Below, one piece after another: positions 16,899 to 23,186 of a DNA stretch of 32,105 nucleotides. Source of the stretch: a virus; the IMG/VR virus record IMGVR_UViG_3300030451_000379, positions 1 through 32,105 of that record; one strand, written 5' to 3'. Below the pieces are notes generated by a model. It was given only the letters and a program-made list of their open reading frames with translations. It was not told the DNA's origin and did not search any database. Positions within the stretch are counted from its first letter, which is position 1, and every line of letters starts with the position of its first letter. The position numbers were made by a program, and so were the translations under genes.

Positions 16899-17758
16899 TG
16901 GCAGTATTAAGTACATCAGCAAGAGCAGCTATAATATCAGAAGCTAAGTCTAATTTTGGTCCAAACTTTCCTGACAATCTTTTATCTATTTTTATAGATG
17001 CTTACATAGACAGTGGTAATGATGCAAATGAAGCAGGTAACATAATGAGGCAAAGCACAGAGTATGCAGATGCTTTCCCAGGCAATTTAAACCCTGATGG
17101 TGTCACTGTTAAATATACTGAAAATGAATATCTACAAATTGTAGATTCATTTAAAAGAAAAATAGAAAGTTTAGGAGTTAATGCAGATTTGATTGTTACT
17201 AATGACAGAATAAAAACATTAATAGAAAACGTAGTATCTCCTAAAGAGTTTGGAGAAAGAGTACAAAATGTATATCAAAATGTTTTAACTGCATTGCCAC
17301 AAGTAAAAGAATATTATCAATTAAATTTTGGACAAGAGTTGACTGACGCAGAAATAATTGCTAGTGCAATAGACCCTAACATAAGTCAACAATTAGCAAG
17401 TGGTGCAATAGATGCAAATGCAGTGATATCACAAAATATTGTACGTGGACAAATTGGTGGTCTTGCAGCAGCAGAAGGAATATCGCTTACATTAGAACAA
17501 ACTGAATCTTTAAGACAACAAGGAGTTACTCCAGGAAGAGCAAGAGAAACATTTAGACAAGCTACACAAATACAAAGTCTTGCAGAGCAACAAGGAAGAA
17601 CAACAGAAGTTGTAGATATTGTAAGTGGTCTTGGTGGGGATACAGCAGAACAAAAAAGAATAGAAAGAATACTTGCACAACAAGCAGGTTTGTCATCAGC
17701 ACAAACTGGAGCAGTCAGAACGCAAACAGGACAATACGTAGGTTTAGAAGAAATATAA
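16898..17758 (+). CDS. 286-residue candidate virion protein (SPKEFGERV domain)
   Basis: Starts by TAATG overlap and ends the block of candidate internal proteins; an untranslated gap follows. The stretch YADAFPGNLNPDG...YTENEYLQIVDSFKRKIESLG...VSPKEFGERV (about residues 50-127) resembles a repeated domain I recall from minor virion proteins of actinobacterial phages, where a phrase like Y-x-x-R-F-x-G-N is followed by EYL and later VSP-E-ERV. The C-terminal third is Gln-rich and helical (TPGRARETFRQATQIQSLAE). The match is from memory and unsearched. Confidence 0.7.
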   Translation: MAVLSTSARAAIISEAKSNFGPNFPDNLLSIFIDAYIDSGNDANEAGNIMRQSTEYADAFPGNLNPDGVTVKYTENEYLQIVDSFKRKIESLGVNADLIVTNDRIKTLIENVVSPKEFGERVQNVYQNVLTALPQVKEYYQLNFGQELTDAEIIASAIDPNISQQLASGAIDANAVISQNIVRGQIGGLAAAEGISLTLEQTESLRQQGVTPGRARETFRQATQIQSLAEQQGRTTEVVDIVSGLGGDTAEQKRIERILAQQAGLSSAQTGAVRTQTGQYVGLEEI

Positions 17759-17779
17759 ATCTAAAGTATACATTTAGAT
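17759..17779. repeat. Inverted repeat ATCTAAA / TTTAGAT next to a promoter
   Basis: ATCTAAA (17759-17765) and TTTAGAT (17773-17779) flank GTATACA. The same dyad with a longer spacer is at 28-56. Here it starts directly after the stop of the upstream gene and ends nine bases before the -10 hexamer, where the -35 would be, a good place for an activator or repressor. Confidence 0.45.
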
Positions 17780-17784
17780 ATTTA

Positions 17785-17793
17785 TGATATAAT
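17785..17793 (+). promoter_or_regulatory. Perfect extended -10 promoter for the scaffold-capsid operon
   Basis: TGA then TATAAT (17788-17793) matches the extended -10 consensus TGnTATAAT exactly, inside TTATGATATAAT. No good -35 is found 16-18 bases upstream, which extended -10 promoters can do without. Transcription would begin near 17800 and give a leader of about 155 bases before the scaffold start. The same ATGATATAAT occurs at 29954-29963. Confidence 0.6.
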
Positions 17794-17810
17794 AATTTTG
17801 ACACTGTACT

Positions 17811-17924
17811 GAGGTCCGGTGGTTAAACTTGACCTAGAACGAATACGGTCTTGATGCCTACTAACAAGACCTGCCAAATAAAAAAAGTAGTGTAAAAAAT
17901 AGGCAGAGGATACCTGATGACCTC
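17811..17924 (+). other. Structured 5' leader RNA of the scaffold-capsid operon
   Basis: GGTCTTG (17847-17853) pairs with CAAGACC (17865-17871) over an 11-base loop. The loop bases TGCCTA (17855-17860) are complementary to TAGGCA (17900-17905), which would make a pseudoknot across an A-rich linker. GAGGTC (17811-17816) pairs with GACCTC (17919-17924) and would close the whole domain. CTGCC (17871-17875) can instead pair with GGCAG (17902-17906), which excludes the pseudoknot, so two states are possible. The domain ends about 30 bases before the scaffold start. It may regulate translation or stability of capsid messages. It does not match an RNA family I know. Confidence 0.5.
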
Positions 17925-17953
17925 TTGTAAAAAAACATTAGAGAAACGGACAA

Positions 17954-18424
17954 GTGAATATGACAGAAGAACAAGAGTTAGACTCTTCTGAAGCAAGCGA
18001 AGACAAAAACTGGAAAGCAATGAGAGAAGAAAATAAAGCTCTCAAAGAAAAGCTAGAAGTTTTTGAAGAACAGGCAAAAGTAACTGTGTTTAAAGATGCA
18101 GGACTTGATACAACACAAGGTATCGGTAAAGCAATAAGCCAGGTTTATAAGGGAGACTTAAATGTCGAAGCTATAAAAACTTTTGCAGCAGAGGAATACG
18201 GAGTCACTACAGAGACTGATGTTGGGCAACAAGACGGTATTCGTGAGGAGATTCAAGATAGCCAAACAAGGTTAAGCAACATAACTAAGAACTCAGTAGT
18301 TGATAGCTTTAACGCAGATGATTTAATTGAAGCAGTAAAAAAATCAGAAGCAGAGGGCAATGTCAGAAACTCTATGCGTCTAAAACTTGCAGCTATAGAA
18401 GAAGCAAAAAAGAACGACAAATAG
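17954..18424 (+). CDS. Capsid scaffolding protein (candidate)
   Basis: 156 residues if started at GTG 17954. ATG 17960, two codons later, has GGA nine bases upstream and may be the true start. It is an acidic, helical protein with a coiled coil (NWKAMREENKALKEKLEVFE, about 19-38), then a region ending DAGLDTTQGIGKAISQVYKGDLNVEAIKTFAAEEYG that is typical of phage scaffolds I know from actinophages, and a charged helical C-terminus. It sits just upstream of the major capsid gene, the usual place. Scaffolds guide assembly of the procapsid and leave or are digested before packaging. Role inferred from context and composition. Confidence 0.75.
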   Translation: MNMTEEQELDSSEASEDKNWKAMREENKALKEKLEVFEEQAKVTVFKDAGLDTTQGIGKAISQVYKGDLNVEAIKTFAAEEYGVTTETDVGQQDGIREEIQDSQTRLSNITKNSVVDSFNADDLIEAVKKSEAEGNVRNSMRLKLAAIEEAKKNDK

Positions 18425-18480
18425 TAGCTTTTACTTCTTCTAAAAAAACAATTAGACAATTTATATAGGAGAAGAAAAAA

Positions 18481-19599
18481 ATGGCAGACATATCGTTAAC
18501 TAATAATACGATTTATGCACAAAACATTAATAACTTTACTGGTGAATTGTTTAAAGTTGGTGGTCAAAGAACACCTTTATTGTCAGCAGTTGGTGGTTTG
18601 AACGGTGGTAAGACATTAAACTCTACATTTTGGCAAGTCCAAGTAGAAGATAATGCAACCATTTCTTCAGAACCAACAAAAGGACAAGAAGGTGCTGCAC
18701 CTACAGAATATTTAGGAAGAGACAGAGCTGCATATACTTATGTAACTCAAATTTTCCATAAAGGTGTACAAATGACTTATACAGCTTTAGCATCTACCGG
18801 AAATCAAAATCCTTTTGATTTGTCAGCTAATATTGCTAACGCCTCCGATGGAGACGGAACAGTAACAGCAGGCGATAAATTAGGATTATTTGGTGGTAGT
18901 CCAGTAAATGATGAATTTGCATTGCAGCTTGAAAAAGCAATGGAAAAAGTAGCAAGAGAAGTTGAGTGGTTTGCATTCAATGGTTCTTTCTCAGATGGTG
19001 CTAACACAACACCTGGGTCAGGAACTAGAGAAATGTATGGTATTGATGTATGGATTACATTAAACAAAAACGCAAGCAACGCAGCAGCCGTAAACCCATT
19101 GGGTGGTAACTGCTACTACAACGACACAGACGGAGACGGTACTGGTTCAACACAAGTTATCTCATTCGCAACTATTTCAGGTGCGTTAAAGAGAATGTAT
19201 GACAACCATGCACCAATGACACAACCAGTATTGTGCGTTAGTCCAAAACAATTACTAGACCTTAACAACGAACTTGTTAAAGGTACAGTTGATATAGCAG
19301 GAGCAATCATTCCTAGAGATAGAAATGTTGCAGGTGTTGATATTGATACAGTCGTTACACCATTTGGTTCAATAGGACTAATGGTTATCGACCCTGATAT
19401 CATGCCTGATAATACTGCTTTTATCTTGGACTTAGCTTACATTCAACCAGTGTTCACAAATATCCCTGGATATGGAACAGTGTTTGTTCGTGACTTAGAC
19501 CAAGATGCAAACGCTAGAATTGGAAAAGCAATTTATATGGAGATGGGATTCGAGTTCGGACCTCCTTCATATCACTGCAAAATTCAAGCAGTTTCATAA
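18481..19599 (+). CDS. Major capsid protein
   Basis: 372 residues. It forms the icosahedral shell. A strong AGGAG site (18467-18471) lies nine bases before the ATG, as expected for the most abundant protein. Residues from about 240 (MYDNHAPMTQPVLCVSPKQLLDLNNELV) through VDTVVTPFGSIGLMVIDPDIMP to FILDLAYIQPVF and GYGTVFVRDL resemble the C-terminal half of HK97-fold capsids of the SU10 / DUF5309 sort. No N-terminal protease-cleaved delta domain is obvious, in keeping with a separate scaffold. A terminator follows the gene, so it and the scaffold form a short, strongly expressed unit within the late operon. Confidence 0.88.
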   Translation: MADISLTNNTIYAQNINNFTGELFKVGGQRTPLLSAVGGLNGGKTLNSTFWQVQVEDNATISSEPTKGQEGAAPTEYLGRDRAAYTYVTQIFHKGVQMTYTALASTGNQNPFDLSANIANASDGDGTVTAGDKLGLFGGSPVNDEFALQLEKAMEKVAREVEWFAFNGSFSDGANTTPGSGTREMYGIDVWITLNKNASNAAAVNPLGGNCYYNDTDGDGTGSTQVISFATISGALKRMYDNHAPMTQPVLCVSPKQLLDLNNELVKGTVDIAGAIIPRDRNVAGVDIDTVVTPFGSIGLMVIDPDIMPDNTAFILDLAYIQPVFTNIPGYGTVFVRDLDQDANARIGKAIYMEMGFEFGPPSYHCKIQAVS

Positions 19600-19615
19600 A
19601 TTAAAATTGAAGATT

Positions 19616-19642
19616 AGGGTGGAACTCCACCTCCACCCTTTT
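19616..19642 (+). terminator. Rho-independent terminator after the capsid gene
   Basis: AGGGTGGA (19616-19623) pairs with TCCACCCT (19632-19639) over an eight-base loop, followed by TTTT and further pyrimidines. It begins 16 bases after the capsid stop. Some readthrough is expected because no clear promoter precedes the next gene. Confidence 0.8.
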
Positions 19643-19664
19643 CTTCTGCTATAGTAAGGAAAGT

Positions 19665-19997
19665 ATGATTAAGTCAAAAACAGCTTTAATAGATGTATCA
19701 GCAGACAACAACAATTCTTTAGGTGTTGCTACAGATGGAATGCTACTTTGTGGTATTCAATTTCCTGCAGCTATGACCGGTACAAGTGTTACATTTGATT
19801 TTTCAATGGACAACAGCACATTTGTTGACGTAAAAGAAACAGACGGAACAGACGTAACTTACACAATATCTGTAGGAGATATGGTAAGAGTTGACCCTTC
19901 AGGATGGGCATTTGCTAGCAATGGTTACGTTAGGGTAACTTCAAATGGTAGCGAAGCTGCAGACAGAAAAATAATATTACACTTTAGACACAGTTAG
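19665..19997 (+). CDS. 110-residue beta-rich protein, candidate head decoration
   Basis: AAGGAAAG lies just before the ATG. The sequence alternates polar and hydrophobic residues throughout (GVTFDFSMDNSTFVDVKETDG-like strands, about 45-70) and ends VRVTSNGSEAADRKIILHFRHS, suggesting one beta-sandwich. Its place right after the capsid gene is where many phages have a head decoration or stabilising protein; a small fibre or adaptor is the alternative. No family recognised with certainty. Confidence 0.65.
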   Translation: MIKSKTALIDVSADNNNSLGVATDGMLLCGIQFPAAMTGTSVTFDFSMDNSTFVDVKETDGTDVTYTISVGDMVRVDPSGWAFASNGYVRVTSNGSEAADRKIILHFRHS

Positions 19998-20005
19998 GAG
20001 CAACC

Positions 20006-20191
20006 ATGGGTATGCTCTTAATGCTCAAAGAAGGTAAAAACGAAATTAGAATCGATATTGATTCTAAAGGTACTGACGAAATAGAATCTTCAGTTTCATT
20101 GTTTGAAGATGAAGCAGCGAAAAGTGGCGAGTTTACTATGGCTACTTTTGGTATATCAGCTTACGCAAAAGAAATAGAGAGGACTGCTTAA
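20006..20191 (+). CDS. 61-residue acidic protein, unknown function
   Basis: TTAGGAG sits about nine bases before ATG 20006, and the stop overlaps the following gene by TAATG. The peptide is acidic with a short beta-like start (MLLMLKEGKNEIRIDIDSKG) and a helical end (ISAYAKEIERTA). A second Met at codon 3 could also start it. No family is recognised. Coupling to the tail adaptor gene suggests a head-tail joining or assembly role. Confidence 0.65.
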   Translation: MGMLLMLKEGKNEIRIDIDSKGTDEIESSVSLFEDEAAKSGEFTMATFGISAYAKEIERTA

Positions 20192-21201
20192 TGAGTTCAA
20201 CAGTAAGAGATTTAGTAGATAGAACATTTAGAGAGTATTTAGAACCTGCTGATGAACTTAATTCTTATACAGCAGTTGCATCAACGTTAAGTTCTTCTGC
20301 AACAACATTATCATTTGACCCTGACCTTCTTACACAAGAAGAAGAAGATGTTATGGATGCAGGAACAATATTAGAAATAGACCAAGAACTTTTATATTGT
20401 ACTGGATTAGATACTGTAAATAACTTTGTTACAGTAGTTAGAGGTGTGAGGGGAACAACAGCAGACTCACACGATGTGGGAGCTATTGTTAAAATTGCAC
20501 CTGCTTTTACAAGATTAGCTGTATTTGAAGCTGTTAAAGACCAAATAAATAATTTGTTTCCAACATTATTTGCAACAGAAACAAAAGAACTATCATCTTC
20601 TACAGGTTATACATTAATTGGTTCATACGATAGTCCAGGAGATGCAAACTATCTTGTATCAATACTGAGTGCTATATCTCAATATACAGATTTTGCTTCA
20701 GGTAGTGACACTACAGGAGTTAGCTTTTTACCAGTAACTTGTTCTTTAGTAGAACTTCCAAATCCTTTTACATATACAGATTCTGATGGAGTTTCCAGGA
20801 CTATAACATATTCATCAGGACCTAATGTTGTTCATGCTGTACAATTTTCAGGTATAGCTCAAGGACAAACAGCTTATGTAACATTTAAAAAAAAGTTTAT
20901 TGAGCCTACTGCAGAATCAACTTCACTGTCTTCAGTAGGTTTAGAACCTGAATATGAACCTATAATTATGGCAGGTGTTGCTGCACAATTAATGTCAGGT
21001 AGAGATATACCATCTGCAACAACAAAATTTATAACAGAACAAATGGCAATACAAGGTTATCCTGTTGGTTCAAGTAATAGTATTAGAAATTCTTTATTGC
21101 AATATCAACAGTTGCTTATAAATCAAGCAAGAAAATATCTCAGAGCTAAATATCCTGAATCAGTATCTGTTGATGGTTTGGTTTATGGAATACAGGCATA
21201 A
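20191..21201 (+). CDS. Head-tail adaptor (tail tube-like) protein
   Basis: 336 residues. The start MSSTVRDLVDRTFREYLEP, the domain TTLSFDPDLLTQEEEDVMDAGTILEIDQELLYCTGLDT...VVRGVRGTTADSHDVGAIVKIAPAFTRLAVFEAV (about 33-115) and the C-terminal helical part with LRAKYPESVSVDGLVYGIQ fit ring-forming adaptors below the portal of podoviruses. The VVRG-x-RGT...H..G phrase recurs in the N-terminus of the downstream fibre (ITRDIDGKHGTDPTHAAG). It is TAATG-linked to the tail protein after it. Assignment is by layout and remembered pattern. Confidence 0.7.
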   Translation: MSSTVRDLVDRTFREYLEPADELNSYTAVASTLSSSATTLSFDPDLLTQEEEDVMDAGTILEIDQELLYCTGLDTVNNFVTVVRGVRGTTADSHDVGAIVKIAPAFTRLAVFEAVKDQINNLFPTLFATETKELSSSTGYTLIGSYDSPGDANYLVSILSAISQYTDFASGSDTTGVSFLPVTCSLVELPNPFTYTDSDGVSRTITYSSGPNVVHAVQFSGIAQGQTAYVTFKKKFIEPTAESTSLSSVGLEPEYEPIIMAGVAAQLMSGRDIPSATTKFITEQMAIQGYPVGSSNSIRNSLLQYQQLLINQARKYLRAKYPESVSVDGLVYGIQA

Positions 21202-23141
21202 TGCCAAGAATAGCTACAAGAGGGGATGTATCTAATCCAAAAAGAAAAGGATACGATTTTCGTATTGATGACTTTTTGTTTAGAGCTGCAGTAGGACCTA
21301 ACAGACAGATGACAATAGAGTCATCAGATGTTAGAGGTCAAGAAATAGATGTTAGACAAAATGCAGAAGACTTTTCTAAAAATATAGGTCGTATATATTC
21401 ACGTAATGATTTTTCAGGTGGAAGTAATTTAGATATTGCACATAGAAGAAATGGTGGTGCAACAGATATACAAAGATTTTGGGATAGTAAAGGAGTAGAA
21501 GTATTTGGTAAAGATAGAGGAACAACTTATGATGTGCAATTACTTCACACTACACAACAATCAACAGGTGCTTCTTTTTCGTCAACAGATGATGACAATG
21601 CTTTAGCTATTGTTGGCACTACAATTTATGTATCTGATGATGCAACATTAAAATTTTCTACAGACGGAGGAGAAAACTTTAACCCAGTAACAACAGGTTT
21701 AACTGCCGGTTATCATATAAAAGGATTAGCTGCACATGGAGATTTGTTATACATTACTGCAAACAATGGTTCTGCAGGAGAAATAGAAACATGGGATGGT
21801 ACTACCTCAACACAAAAATTATCAGCAGCAGTTTATGACAAAATATTTTCAGTTAAAGGTAAATTTTTAGTAACAATAGGAAATGCAATACATCAATATG
21901 ATGGAGCTACAACAGTAGGTTCTGCAATAGTTACACTACCTTCCGGTCAAACATTTACAGATGTTGCAGATGTTGGTGCAGTTATTTTAGCTACAGCAAC
22001 AGACGGAAGAATATATGCTATTAAAGATGTAACTGGGACCTTTACTGCTAATGGTCAAACAGAATTATCGTCCAATGAAATTCCTACTTGTGTTGCTGAA
22101 GTACAAGGAGAGATTTTTTATGGAACAAAAGAAATACAAACATCTGCAGCAAAAGTTATAGGAAGACTGTACAGAGCAAGACTTACTACTGCAGATAATT
22201 TATATATATTGTCTAATCAGCAATTAATTAAAGAATGGAACATAGATTCAGTAACAGCACAACCTATGTTTTTATTTTCAACCAGGGATTCTGTCTATAC
22301 AGGTATTAAGGAATCATCTACAGAAACATTTTTGTGGAGATATTATTTACCTACTGCAGGTATAGCTAGAGACCTTGAGTTTGAAGCAGGTGGATTAGTA
22401 AAAGGAATAAATAAATTAGACGAAAAACTTATAGGAATAGTAGGTGGTAGTGGTTTTTATAAAGAAACAGATAACTTTTTACCTGAAGGATATTTAATTA
22501 CAGCAGCAGCAGACTTTTTTACAGCAGAAAAGAAACAATTTGTAGAAGCACAAATAGAAACAAGCAATATAGATTCAGGTACATCTGCTGAATTACACAT
22601 ATCAGATAATTTAGAAAGTATAAACAATAGTGATGATGCTAACTGGGACTTAGTGCTAAATGTTATTTCAGGAGAAGGAACAGTAACAGCACAAACCAAT
22701 AAAGTTTCAAGGTACATTTCTATGAAACTTGTTATAAAATCTGCAGTACCAAATGTAACACCAAAAGTACAATCAATACTTACAAGAGCATTAGCAAGAC
22801 CTGAACTTGTAGTTGTACAAATACCTGTAAACCTAAGTGATAGAGTTGAAAGACCTTTTAGAAAACCTATAACAGTTAAAAATTTAGGAGAAACTATATA
22901 TCAATCTTTAAAAGATAAAGAGGGAAGTTCTGTAACTTTAGAATTGTTTGACCCTGCTGAAGTAATTAGAGGAGTTGTAGAGTCTATACAATATCCTATA
23001 ACAGGTGGATTACCTGACTGGGGCAGTGTAACTCAATATGCAATTATTACAGTAAGAGGGACAAGGCAAGAGATTTATGGTACTGTTACATCAGGCGATA
23101 TATATGCCGTAAATAGTTTTGCAAAGATAAGATTTGGATAG
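21201..23141 (+). CDS. Beta-propeller tail nozzle / hub protein
   Basis: 646 residues. After an N-terminal segment (FRIDDFLFRAAVGPNRQMTI) come repeated beta-strand units spanning about residues 110-400 with propeller-like spacing: VYVSDDATLKFS, GLAAHGDLLYIT, KIFSVKGKFLVT and VILATATDGRIYAI. Residues 153-160 (STDGGENF) form an Asp-box (S-x-D-G-G-x-x-F), the hallmark of BNR propeller blades. The C-terminal 200 residues are beta-rich. Adaptor followed by propeller is the order seen for podoviral tail nozzles such as P22 gp10 or T7 gp12, so this likely closes the tail and carries fibres. A glycan-cleaving activity is not supported by visible catalytic residues. Confidence 0.7.
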   Translation: MPRIATRGDVSNPKRKGYDFRIDDFLFRAAVGPNRQMTIESSDVRGQEIDVRQNAEDFSKNIGRIYSRNDFSGGSNLDIAHRRNGGATDIQRFWDSKGVEVFGKDRGTTYDVQLLHTTQQSTGASFSSTDDDNALAIVGTTIYVSDDATLKFSTDGGENFNPVTTGLTAGYHIKGLAAHGDLLYITANNGSAGEIETWDGTTSTQKLSAAVYDKIFSVKGKFLVTIGNAIHQYDGATTVGSAIVTLPSGQTFTDVADVGAVILATATDGRIYAIKDVTGTFTANGQTELSSNEIPTCVAEVQGEIFYGTKEIQTSAAKVIGRLYRARLTTADNLYILSNQQLIKEWNIDSVTAQPMFLFSTRDSVYTGIKESSTETFLWRYYLPTAGIARDLEFEAGGLVKGINKLDEKLIGIVGGSGFYKETDNFLPEGYLITAAADFFTAEKKQFVEAQIETSNIDSGTSAELHISDNLESINNSDDANWDLVLNVISGEGTVTAQTNKVSRYISMKLVIKSAVPNVTPKVQSILTRALARPELVVVQIPVNLSDRVERPFRKPITVKNLGETIYQSLKDKEGSSVTLELFDPAEVIRGVVESIQYPITGGLPDWGSVTQYAIITVRGTRQEIYGTVTSGDIYAVNSFAKIRFG

Positions 23142-23172
23142 TAAAAAAAACTATATGTTAAAAAATATTGTG

Positions 23173-23178
23173 TATAAT
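23173..23178 (+). promoter_or_regulatory. TATAAT -10 element eight bases before the fibre start
   Basis: TATAAT preceded by TGTG lies in the 45-base gap before the fibre gene and is separated from its ATG (23187) by eight bases. A transcript from it would begin at about the ATG itself and lack the GGAGAAG (23179-23185) site. Readthrough messages would keep that site, so the gene may be translated by two routes. Confidence 0.4.
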
Positions 23179-23186
23179 GGAGAAGA

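Noticed and set aside
18432-18480. Possible sequestering of the capsid ribosome binding site (TTCTTCT 18435-18441 with AGAAGAA 18470-18476)
   Set aside because: Seven mostly A-U pairs over a loop of 28 bases would be weak, and purine-rich sites pair with any pyrimidine tract by chance.
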